Positions 42,518 through 53,075 of a stretch of 64,000 bases of DNA are shown here, piece after piece. The DNA comes from Torreya grandis (lineage: Eukaryota; Streptophyta; Pinopsida; Cupressales; Taxaceae). The position numbers were made by a program, and so were the translations under genes. The DNA lies in contig JARHVA010004802.1 in the NCBI GenBank assembly GCA_037957365.1, forward strand, positions 1,331,001-1,395,000, read 5' to 3'. Each line of letters begins with the position of its first letter. Position 1 is the stretch's first letter. Below the pieces are notes generated by a model, which was not told the origin of the DNA, made no database searches, and was given only the letters and a program-made list of their open reading frames with translations.

Positions 42518-45500
42518 TTGGGATGTATGAATCCCTTGATAAGTTTCTTGCGAGTAAGTCATATGCTTCAGCTCCCGCGCACATTGAAGACTTATCCACG
42601 GACCAGAATCCCTGAAATTGGTCAAGCAAGTGACCCAGCGAAGATAAAAGATTATGCAGATGGAGTCATGGACCCACTCCTTCAAAGAGCAAGTAGCAAA
42701 ACTCTTAGAAAAGGGGCACATCAAAGGTGTCTACAGAGGGCCAGAGTAGGGCAATATGAGACATTTTCTATGAGGATATGGACTTCACAACTAACACAAT
42801 TCATTGTCTCAATTGTACATCCATGCCCTAACTTGGTCGAATTATGCGTAGACTTGTTCCATGCACCCTCAAGCACCATTCAACAGGGCCCATTCACAGT
42901 GCAAATCACACCACAAGCTATCAGAGTTATGTTAGTCCTATATCATGATAAGACGACTACGTTTCCCACTATTGGTAAAATACAAAGAACGTGGGCAAAC
43001 ATCAATATCCAGTTGAGGTTCTTGAGATCCGAATAGCAAATGGGCGATGATGACACTACTATGCCTACACTCCCTGCAACAAGAGCCCATTTTGCACAAG
43101 CTAGCCAAGATGCACTGTCTATGATGGCTTTCATCTTTGGCATGAAAGATGATATAGTAGTTTATGGAGAACAAATGGCTATCCTCTTTAGGCTGAAGAC
43201 CGTTGACAAAACTCAGGAGTATAGGCTTGACTTTTCTGAATAAATTGCTTTCTCAATGGTAGAACAACTGGCCCAGTTCAAATCAAAAGAGGTTTTCAGG
43301 TACTCTTCTTATTTGTTTCACCTCATGCTATTTTAGAATTTTGACCTCTTTGCCCAACATATGTATCTTGATATATATGACCCAAGTTTTGATCTCCAAA
43401 GGACCATTTCTGTGTCTGCATGGACACATATTTTGTCAAAGACTAGTGACCCATATGAATCTAGAAATTATTTGTTACCCTTTCTTTTTGTCACCTCAGC
43501 CCCGAACCAGTTATGAATAGACTATTCCCAAGTGTTTCAAACCTTCTGTATAGTTGCCAAATTCCTTGTGATTTCTATTTTAGATCTCACCATATAATTA
43601 TAAGAGTCCATGGTTTTTGTGGGGAACCAATGTTACTACCTAAGATTTTGACTCTTAGGTTAGCATTCTTAGAGGTCACTAGACAGGTATCTATAGTAGA
43701 TAATGAATATGGATTTGGGAAGAGGAAGAGAAAAATATTTGACCTTACATGGATGACAACCAACATGGTTTTGGAAACCAGAGATGCTGAAGTTGTGTTG
43801 CTCAGAAAGCTAGCCTTTCTATGTTTCCTGCTAGTCAAAGACAAATGGGTATATGATCCAAATGGTTTCATCACTTCCTGAATAAGGACTAATAGGGTTG
43901 TAACTAGAATTGCACATAAAGGCCACCCCTTTTGAGAGAACAAAAAAATCCAAGGGAAGACACTCCTGGATTTTATGTCGAATTATGCACAGACTTGCCC
44001 CTTCCACAAAACAAACCCTAGGAAACATTCTATGTTAAACAGAGGGATTATGATCCTAAAGTCAGAATGACTTCTTAAGGAGGACACTAAAGAATAAAGA
44101 TTGGGATGCTGAGAAAATAGAAGCCTATTGGAAATATAGGCAAGAAATTTGTCAAACAACCCATTCTTTCGGGAACGTGGACTCAGATGAGAGATGAGAG
44201 GAACTCTAGGATGAGTGCCATCTCTCCCTTGTATCTAGCCCAGAGACAAGTAATTTTTTGACATCGAGTGTAGAGCTGGAAGCTAGAGTAGGACCAAGCG
44301 AAGAATCATAGGCCTTAGGGCAAACTGCAGCTGCAGTAACTATATCAGTTTGGCCTCAATCTCTCAGCATCATGGAAAAGCAAAAGAGTGTGGTACATTC
44401 ACCACCAAAATCTTCCCCATCGGCATCGGTTATTGAAATTCTCATTTCTCCACAAGCATCACTGACATCAAGAAAAAAAACACAGATAGAAGAAGAAACA
44501 CCCAAGGAGCAAAAGAGGGTGCAGTTTCAGTTTGATTTAGAAGAGGAGACAGACACCCCACAACGCCAATTTTAGAGTATTGTAATTGCTCCTCAGGTAA
44601 GTATTATTCATCCTTCTCCTTCTCAATCTCTTTCTTCTTATGTTGGCATGATGATTCCATCTAGCCAGATGACATCCCCTGCCACCTCTGTCGTTCCCAT
44701 TTCTCACTTCGCCCCATCTATTTCACCTCAAGCTTTAAAATTACCTCATTTTTCCCCCTCTGTTCCCAAGAAACTTTCCCCTTAGATTTTCCATAGCCAA
44801 CAATTGGCTATTCAATATGGTTTGCCATAGGGACATCCTTTTGCGGGTGGGCACATTACCTCTCCTTCTACCTTCCAGACCTAAGCAAATGCTACTAGGA
44901 AGGCAAGGGAAGCCCGAAGAGAGAAAAAGAAGATCAAGGAAAATAAGGCATTGGCTACACCCCATCTACGATCACAATTTGACCCCATTCAACAGTAATT
45001 GACGGTGACTCATTTGTTACCAAATGTAATCAAGCCAAGTGAGTAGATGTAGCCAGAAGACTACACGATGAATGCTGTGGCCATCGACATGTCCTCCTTC
45101 AAGCCACAAGACAAAATTAAACTGCTAATTGAATCCACTTCTGTAGTTGCTGAAGACTACTTGAAGACATCAAGGAGGCTACAGAAGATGGAGGCCATTT
45201 TAGCCAAGGAAAACACAAATTGTAACAGTTTAAACATAGAAATCAATAAGAAAGACAATGAAATAGATAATCTGAATAAACAGTTGTAAGATACTATTTC
45301 TCTTCAGACTCACCAGGTAGTCTAGGCCCAAAATGATTCCTTAAAGGCAAGGCTAACATAGGTAAAGGATGCAGTAACGACCCTAAGGCTGGGAAACACA
45401 GCATTGCAAGAAAAATGTGAGAAACACTGGCTACATGTTACCCAATTACAACAAAAGCTGTTAAGTGAATAGAATAATATTATGACTATTCAAGCCCAAT

Positions 45501-46258
45501 TTCAAGCAGAGCAATAGATTGCAGCACAATTGACACTAGAGCTGGCCAATAGGCCAAGGAATGTCAGAGTGTTAAGTCTGGTGAAGGAGCTCTATGAATC
45601 CATATGGAAAAGAATGTCCTCAGAGATTATTCAGCTCAGGCCTTCTCTCACCTTCCTAAATAATGCATAGAAATTATGCGAAAAGGTGGAGAATTCAGTT
45701 GCAAACACTTTGGCCATAGTTTCTGGGAGAGTAATGGACTCTAAAACATTGCTGTAAAAGCTTTATGATGCAACAGATGAAACATTGTCAGTAGCAGGAA
45801 TTGAGAACAGAATGGTTGCTGCTAAGCGAGTGAATGAGGTTCTCAGTTGCAATTCTATAGCCATCAGTTGCAGAGAGCTCCTAGATGTCATGAAAGAAGG
45901 AATTAGTGAAATGAAACAACATATTGAAGATCTAGTGCAATTAGGTCTTCCTTCTCCATTTCCTGATGACAACACGGTGCTAATGGTTGATGAAATTGAA
46001 CCTTTGCTGTTGGCCAAACAGAATGATCAGATAGTTTTCTAGGATCTAAGGGATGATTCATCGGTCCCTGAAGTAGAAGTTGTCTTTGTTCCTGTTTCCT
46101 AGCTCAAATTCAAATTGAAGGATACGGTTCAAATTTTGTAGAATTTTTCACACAAAGATATTATTAACCTTGATTTAGCCTTCAATAAATTGCAAAATAA
46201 GCAGGGATTATCTAATGATGAATGGTTTGCCTACCAAACAGCATTGCTAAAGCTGTAA
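42518..46258 (+). pseudogene. Element C second coding region: globular N-terminal part, Ser/Pro linker, C-terminal coiled coil
   Basis: A single frame (42518-43500, then 44060-46258) with one excursion to another frame (43513-43881) reads as a decayed protein of roughly 1,200 residues. The N-terminal part contains HPCPNLVELCVDLF, FTVQITPQAIRVMLVLYHDK, ATRAHFAQASQDALSMMAFI and YSSYLFHLMLF-stop-NFDLFA, then IRVHGFCGEPMLLPKILTLR. The middle is Ser/Pro-rich (HSPPKSSPSASVIEILISPQ). The C-terminal part is heptad-like: DKIKLLIESTSVVAEDYLKT, then SLNIEINKKDNEIDNLNKQL, DSLKARLTQVKDA (one TAG inside) and LRLGNTALQEKCEKHW. Stops are chiefly TAG. It resembles in layout the extra ORFs of plant gypsy-type 'putative transposon protein' families, but I cannot name a family. 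It is not RT, RNase H or integrase. Confidence 0.6.
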
Positions 46259-46330
46259 TGTTGAAATTTTGATCTAGTGGGAGTTGTTTCTTTTTGAGCA
46301 AGCTCAAAAGTCTTTGAGGTCACCAATAAC

Positions 46331-48128
46331 TGTAGAGTAAAAATTCCTCTACGTTTTATTTTGATTTTCAGTTGTGCACTGCAAAATTTTGTTCCCGCAT
46401 ACTTTGGTTCATGACGACAAAGTTTTGAAACAGAGCGCGGGCTTGATTTTCTTTTGATTCATTTTTGTCTAAGTGTCAAAATCGAGCAGAAGCTGTCAAG
46501 TGTCACCGACAGAGGCACTTTTTGCAATTTTTATAAGTAAAGCAGAGATTGCCACGTATCTCATAGCAACTCAGTGAAACACAACAAGTGTCGACATCTG
46601 CGTTTCATATCGGCATCCACATTTCAAATCTATTTTCAGCAAAAGGTTTCAACAAGCTAAGTATCAAGATCAGGTGGAAAGTGCCAAGTGGAAACTGTGG
46701 AAGGTTTCAATTTGCTTTTCTAAAAGTGATGAAGATGCCACGTATCCCAGCTGAAGAGAGCAGAAGCCACCACGTGTTGAGATCCAAATTATCTTCATTT
46801 TGCTTCACCGATATAGCAAAGACTGTGGTGGGTCTCAGGTTTTATTTCTGAAGCAAGCGGAAGCCGCCAAGTATCACTGTCTGTGTAAATATGAAATGAG
46901 GCCCGATTATTTTTATAATATAAATAGAGTAAAGCAGAGAACAGCACGTGTTACCTTTCGTAGGTTTCTCAAAAGGTAGCTAAAAGTAGCAGAGATCACC
47001 ACATATCCCCAATTAAGTAAAGTGGAGATTGCCACCTGTCCTTATGGCCCTTTTTAAAAGTTGCTTGGGCAAGAAATGCTGTGAGTCTTATTTCTATTTA
47101 AGCTGTTAAAGTTTTGAAGAAGCGAATTGCGAGAAGTGTCAAAGGTGGAACACTCTTGAGCAAAGACACAAAAGAGTATAAGTTACGTGGAAAGTGCTGC
47201 GTGTCTTTGGTAAGTGTTGCGAAACACGCTAAGTGTCACTCTCCGGTAATAAGAAAGTTTTCAAGGAATTGTCTAAGTGTCCTCTTTCGTTTAAAAGAAG
47301 GGAGCGTCCTGCAATCTATTTCAGCCAATGAATTACTGGAAGACAGAGTGTTTTAGAATCTAAGAAATATCTTCTGTTTGAAACTTTCAGTTCAGTTAGA
47401 TTTCAGTTGGGCTGTTAGATTGGGAACATACAAACAATTCGGAGTAAATCCAAGGCTATAAATAGAGGTGTAGAGATCACCAAAATCATCAGATACCAGA
47501 GAGAATTTTTTGAGAGAATTATTGTCAAGAGTTTAGACTTTCTAGAGCTGTGATTAGGAATATCATTTGACTTTGTTCTATTTTCTTAAGTTAGAAAGTT
47601 TATGTAATTGTGCATGTTTCTGTGCCTCTTATGTGACTGGAGAATTAATGAGAAGATTGAATCCTGTGCCTTTGTTGATATTTTCTGTGTCATTGCAAAA
47701 GTAGTCTAAGCTATGTTGTCAAGAGTTTTAGACTTTCTAGAGTTGTGATTAGCAATATCATTTGCCTTTGTTCTATTTTCTTGATTTGGAAATTTTATGT
47801 AATTGTGCATGTTTTTGTGCCTCTTATGTGACTGGAGAATTCAAATAAGAATATTGGACCCTGTGCCTTTGTTAATATTTTCTGTATCACTGCAAAAGCA
47901 GTCTATGCTGATTCAGGTCAAATTACATTCAGGCGCATCGCCATAGTTAGATTTTTTTTCTTGCATTTGTGTTTCTATTAAAATTCCTATCCCTTTTCCC
48001 AGTATATACTTGATATAAAGAAGAGACCAACTTCTCAAAAATCTAGAGGTTGTTTCAAGTTGCAAGTCCCACATCCTAAAACTTCCCATTGTTGGTGTTA
48101 GAAACAAGCGCAATTTTAACCATCAACA
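46331..48128 (+). repeat. 3' LTR of element C (1798 bp)
   Basis: It starts TGTAGAGTAAAA and ends ACCATCAACA, followed by AGTTG. It carries the same motif array, TATA box (47457-47465) and 190-bp internal duplication as the 5' LTR, so these features predate this insertion. Confidence 0.92.
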
Positions 48129-48133
48129 AGTTG
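48129..48133. repeat. Target-site duplication of element C, right copy (AGTTG)
   Basis: This is the partner of 36970-36974 with one mismatch. Confidence 0.75.
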
Positions 48134-48590
48134 TACAACCCAATTTAGAAAATATTTTACTTTGGAAGTACACTTTCAGAGTGGATCGGGATTGATTGAT
48201 CTTGTACATCACAATATATAGTCTCTATATATTCAAGAATTAGAGAATGATGAATTGAATTATTAATACCTACCAAATGTCTAGTTGCTTCAATTAGTAT
48301 ATTGGGTTTGTAATGATCAATAAGGTCAATGTTACAAGAATATCAAATCTTTTATTTTGTAGGTGCACTTCGAAAATGGATTAGGATTGATTGATCTTGT
48401 GCATCTTAATTTATAGTCTCTTCATATGTAAGAGTTGGAGAATGATGAATTGAATTATATGTACAAGATGTCTAATCACTTCGATTAGTATATTGGGTCT
48501 ATAATGATCAAGATTGGTGTTGCAAGAATATCAATTACACTATACACCTTGATTTGGAAAATATTTTACTTTACTCACGTACACTTTTGC
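48134..48590. repeat. Satellite-like repeat, cluster 2, right part
   Basis: It has two more units: AAATATTTTACTTTG at 48152 and 48558, GGATTGATTGATCTTGT at about 48190 and 48380, GATGAATTGAATTA at about 48249 and 48439, and GTCTAGTTGCTTCAATTAGT at about 48280 with its counterpart at about 48470. The unit length is close to 190-200 bp. Confidence 0.8.
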
Positions 48591-48719
48591 AAGTCTCAAT
48601 GCAAACCTTCTATATGTAAACTGCTCCAAAGTTAGAAACTTAACCACATATTTCATCTTCTTTAATTGATAATTATTTTTTACAACATATAATCTTTGGA
48701 GAATCATTGCCCTAATAGA

Positions 48720-49012
48720 AAAAAATGAAAGTAGAAAGTCACAAGGAGAAAAAAAAGAAAGAAGAAGAAAATGTGAAGAAGGCCAAAAAACTAGCAAGAG
48801 GAAAGGATGAAGAAGATTAAGGGATGAAAGATGAAGAAGATCGAGAGAAAGAGAATGAAGAAGAGACAAAAGATGAAGAAAAAATACACTAAGGACAAAA
48901 ATTGCCCTCTATCAGCTAACACTTGCCGGTCATCATATGAGTCCCCAAAAGAAGATGAAGAAAAGCCCTGAGAACACTCCTCCGGAGACGATGATACTTT
49001 GTCTAAGCACAC
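48720..49012 (+). other. Lys/Glu-rich coding-like low-complexity segment
   Basis: It is AAG/GAA-rich on the plus strand and reads SHKEKKKKEEENVKKAKKLA and EEDREKENEEETKDEE, with a stop between. The opposite strand is open for 109 and 73 codons only because of this composition. It could be the charged tail of a lost gene or simple sequence. Confidence 0.35.
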
Positions 49013-49922
49013 AAGTTACAATGATGATGACAATATGTGATGGTCGTTAGTTATATATTTAATAATAATTTAATTTATAGGTTTTAATTTAAATTTTAAG
49101 AAGGATTAGATATGAGAGTGAGAATCACTCTTTACATGATTGTTACCATATTCTCTTTCATTAATTTTAATATTAAAATTTACTTGTAAATGTGTTGTTT
49201 TTCAACAATAGTTTTTAAAAAAATATAAATATGGTAATAAAATTTGCATTATTTTGGTTTAATAAAATATTGACAAAATGCTTAAATTATTCTAAATATA
49301 TTGACAAAAATGATGCTGCACATTATGTCAGATAGGTCATCCCTAAAGCATTAAAAAAATATCCGTGAAATTAAAATAAAAAAGAGGAGCTTAATGTTGT
49401 TATTTTATTTCTTATTATCAAAGTGAAAAAAAGGATATTATATGATCAAATTCCCTCTATGCTTTAGTCTGCCCTACATTCCCACATATAGATATGTCAT
49501 TTTTAGTCATTCCAACATCCTAAATATGTCATTTTCTATTAATTCAATAATATAATTTGTGAAACAAAATGGATGGAAAAGAAAATCAAACATGAAAGGA
49601 AAAGAAAAATTAAAAGATGAGAAAGTGATAAATAGTGGTACATGAGTCATGCTATGTCTATCTATGTAGATTCTTTTGGGGAGGAGGAAAATATAGTAAA
49701 ATATTATTTTATTTTAAAAATAAATATTATTTTATTTAGATTTTTTAATGTGTTATGTTATTAATTTGTTTTTTATGTATGTTTTTTAATTTGAAGCTAC
49801 ATTATTATAATATTTGTAGAAACACTTATAAATTCTTTTTAAATTGGAGAAAAGTCTTTTAGTTATTGAGAGATTTATGAAAAAAGGGTGGTAAGGTTTT
49901 CAGATCATATACTTTCTAAAGT
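49013..49922. other. AT-rich, no gene seen
   Basis: It is homopolymer-rich DNA with TATTTTATTT-type words around 49700-49760. Confidence 0.5.
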
Positions 49923-50349
49923 ATGATTAGGAAGCTCGATATTAAGGATGTAAAAATTGATAATGACAAATTTCTTCCAATTTTTCATACTATTTTATTT
50001 ACTTATAAACAACTTGTCATCATGCCTCTTAAGTACAATCTATTCTCATATGATACAATAGAGACACTGAGTTGGTTCACTAAGATGTGGGATCTTTGGA
50101 GAAATGTGAATGGTAATTTTTTTATGGCTTATCTTCGTTAGGCAATTAAGCATCTTGCCAACACCAAATCTCTTAAGAGTAATTGATTCGACCTATAAAT
50201 ACAAAACAAAGTGTGCCTTAAGGTTATTGGTAGATGAATACAAGAAGAATCTTATTGAAAAATGGGTCTTACATGACATAAGAGATGCTTTAAAAAGTTC
50301 AAGGAATGTTACCTTAAACAAAATTAAAAGAAAATCCAAATTCCAGTAA
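49923..50349 (+). pseudogene. Unrecognised coding-like relic in two overlapping frames
   Basis: The first frame reads RKLDIKDVKIDNDKFLPIF and TIETLSWFTKMWDLWRNVNG. A shift at about 50130-50180 leads to RVIDSTYKYKTKCALRLLVD and EKWVLHDIRDALKSS. The two pieces look like one protein with a frameshift. I recognise no family. It is flanked on both sides by charged low-complexity segments (48720-49012, 51140-51226). Confidence 0.3.
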
Positions 50350-51139
50350 AAAAATCTACGTGCCAACTATTACACTAAAGACAAGTTGAAAATTTTAATT
50401 ATAAAATAAAAGAGTGAAAAAAAACACTACAAAAAAAGAAAAAAATTATGGCTACCTCAAAGTAGCCAAAAAAGAATTCAAACAAACCTTATAACTTATC
50501 ACACAACAAAAAGGCCTTTAAATAGCGCTGACATAATTTGCAAGTTCATTGATCTTTCCTATTTCTTAATTTTGAGTATTTTTATTTAAATTTATGTTGT
50601 GTTTATTGACAAATAATTCACGTACTTTTTAAAAATATTTTTCTAACATAAGATTTTTGAATGTAAACCAATTAATGAAAACAATCAATACTTTAAAAAG
50701 AATTATTTTCAATAAAATGCCGTCATGACCAATGTAAGTCAATTAATGCATATAGTTTTTTTCTTAATAATTTTGTATTAATTCACATATAGTTATAATT
50801 GTACTAATTATCTATTTTTCAAAAAGCCAACTTCCAAATCACAACACTCCTTATATACGATATTATGAAAAGCATCCAAGTAAATATTAATTTGTCATAA
50901 TAGAATATGAAGTTTAGAATTGTAATATTAAATTTTAGGGGTAAGTAGAGTTTACAAATTTGATATTATATTATATTGAATAAAGTAGAAGTTTAATTGT
51001 TTATATTTATTTCGCATGCAAAAATTCATATATGTCGTTTTTAAATATTAAAATATTTCAATTATAATTATTTTTTAATTTCAAACTCAACTTTTAATTA
51101 CATTATTTTGTAGGGAACAAAAGTTTCAAATTACAAGGA
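50350..51139. other. AT-rich, no gene seen
   Basis: There are no signatures on either strand. Confidence 0.5.
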
Positions 51140-51226
51140 TGTAGATGACAATGATGACAATGATGAGGATATTGATGATGATGAGGATGAGAAAAAAAAA
51201 AAAGACAAAAATATGGACAAATACTA
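51140..51226 (+). other. Asp-rich coding-like segment
   Basis: It reads YKDVDDNDDNDEDIDDDEDE followed by a Lys run (GATGAN repeats, then 12 A). It is either an acidic tail relic or a GAT microsatellite. Confidence 0.35.
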
Positions 51227-51352
51227 GCTAAATATATATATGATTTTCCGAAATGGAATTACTTACACCCACAAATTGTTTTATATACTATTGTTTATTG
51301 AATTAAACTCAATTTTCATGAGCATACTTGTAGTGCATATAATTTTATAGAT

Positions 51353-51518
51353 AATCGATGAGATGTAGAAAGGTTGGTAAAGTAGATTGGTTGTGCCCAA
51401 TCTTATTCGTGTTCGAATTTCAAAATCTCGTTGGACATCTTGTACACCAGTTGTCCCAGTTTGAATTGACTTGGTAATTTTATATCCCAAACCTAATTTG
51501 TAACTCCAAACTCTGGAA
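51353..51518 (+). mobile_element. Possible tRNA-derived SINE
   Basis: GGTTGGTAAAGTAGATTGG (A-box-like) at about 51372 is followed about 40 bp later by GTGTTCGAATTTC (B-box-like; consensus GGTTCGANNCC) at about 51409. The unit ends in a short A run (51513-51521). No second copy in the window supports it. Confidence 0.3.
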
Positions 51519-52192
51519 AAAAAAACTACATTACTAATTTAAAAAAATGTTCATAATAAATATAATTTTGTTTGAAATTTTTGTTAATAAATATCATTTA
51601 AAAAAAAAGTATATTAATTGTGATTAAAAATTCTATTATATATTTTTATGATTAATTTTTAAACAAAATATTAATTAATTTAAATATATTTTGTATATGA
51701 TTAACAATTATTATCTATTATATAAATAATAAAATTCATAAATTTTATATATAAATAATAAAATTCATAAATTATATTATTTAGACGTATTTTATTTATT
51801 TTATTGAACAAATGATTTAAATTTATATATATACAAAATGCATCACCAACAAATTAAAAAAAAACAATTGCCTGCTCCTGATTTCGTGACGCCAACAACG
51901 TAAATGTTGACACATATTTTCCTTACTAATAAAAGATTTTAAAATTCAAAACGTTACCCGAGAAATTACAAAAAAAGATGTGACGCAACGTGTCACCCAC
52001 CCTATTATTATATGTTCACTAAAAGTTCTCCAAAAATCTTTGTTGATGCAAAGAAAAAGACTAAATTTTAATTATAATTCAATGTGAAATTGATGATGCT
52101 AAAACTAGAAAATTCTAGTGTAAAGCTTCCCCATATCCATCCATCCTACCCATACACCTCATTTCAGGAAGTATGTTCCCTACGACCCCCGA

Positions 52193-52194
<2 letters not shown>
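51519..52194. other. Very AT-rich, no gene seen
   Basis: A near-perfect 32-bp duplication (TATATAAATAATAAAATTCA) occurs at about 51719 and 51750. There is nothing else to call. Confidence 0.5.

Positions 52195-52237
<43 letters not shown>
52195..52237. repeat. (AT)n microsatellite
   Basis: This is an uninterrupted AT dinucleotide run of 43 bp. Confidence 0.95.
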
Positions 52238-52240
<3 letters not shown>

Positions 52241-52540
52241 GCAATGTTTTTGTTTACTATAATACATATCTGCAATTCACAATTTCATATCTATATGGAT
52301 TGTAAACTATTTGTGAACCAAAACAATTTCATATCAGTACGTGGATGCTAATTTATCTGTAACAATGAGCCATTGGAACCCATAACCCACAAGCGCCATT
52401 GATCTAGATACGAGCATAACAATTTAGAGAGACATTAGACACTTAACGTGTTAAATCATACATGCAACTAATGCCCTATATGACAATCTATATTATTATT
52501 ACTTAAAAAAACATAAAATCAAATGGAGCACTAGTCAGGG

Positions 52541-53075
52541 AAAAGATGTTTTGGAAATATTATTAAAATGAATATCATATTATTTTTGTTTAACACTTCA
52601 TGCACAAATGCTGATATAGCGTCAATAGTCATGGGATTTGAGTGAGGTACAACTATCGATTTACACTCTTTTATCAAGATAGAAACTTACATTCCTTTCA
52701 CTATATCTTATTTCTCATTAATATGATAGTTGTAGCCCCCACAAACAAAGCTCTAACAATCGGGGTGGTCCTTAATTTGAGATACATCATACCACCAAAA
52801 CGCTTGTAGAGAGTATGTAGAGACTGGTGTAGATTCGTACCTATGTGTAATGGACTACCCAAAATTGGTAGTGCTTATGGTTTCATTGAAGATGCCTTCT
52901 CCATTTTCCATCTAATTAGTTTTTAAATAGTTTAAGCAGTCAGAGTTTTTTTCTAATAGTTTTAGATTCATCTAAAGTGACACATGTTTCAAGCATTTAT
53001 TGTGCAAATTAAATAGTCCAGTAGAAGCTCCAAATTGCATTGAAAAATTTGACATGTCACTAAACTTTACACATG
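52541..53075. repeat. Dispersed repeat, copy 1
   Basis: It shares with 59675-60460, in order, ATTAAAATGAATAT, AACACTTCATGCACA, GAGTNAGGTACAACTAT, GATTTACACTCTTTTAT, AGATACATCATACCACCA, GCTTG-AGAGAGTATG and GTAGTG-TT-TGGT. After a gap come TTGCATTG and TGACATGTCA-T-AACTTTACAC. No ORF explains it. It is probably a non-autonomous element or segmental copy. Confidence 0.75.

Larger units (their letters stand above)
36975..48128 (+). mobile_element. Full-length non-autonomous LTR retrotransposon with extra coiled-coil ORF, element C (11.15 kb)
   Basis: Direct LTRs (36975-38758 and 46331-48128), PBS, gag, zinc-knuckle relic and protease are present, then a ~3.7-kb second coding region that is not RT or integrase. 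Over the first 120 LTR positions I count about 17 differences, mostly transitions, so it is old. No convincing polypurine tract precedes 46331. The insertion is within satellite DNA. The PBS resembles that of element B, so a Tat-type autonomous relative is the likely helper (inference). Confidence 0.88.

Noticed and set aside
42518..46258. Element C second ORF as a degenerate RT/integrase
   Set aside because: No YxDD, FGLKN, LPYN, H2C2 or DDE signatures in any frame, while a heptad-like coiled coil is evident.
46290..46330. Polypurine tract for element C
   Set aside because: The bases before 46331 (GAGGTCACCAATAAC) are not purine-rich; the tract is lost or displaced, so I did not annotate one.
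48540..49012. Two minus-strand ORFs (109 and 73 codons) with Leu/Ser/Phe runs
   Set aside because: They are the antisense of the AAG/GAA-rich block; openness is explained by composition.
52084..52305. 73-codon ORF across the (AT)n run
   Set aside because: The Tyr-Ile run is only the translated AT microsatellite.
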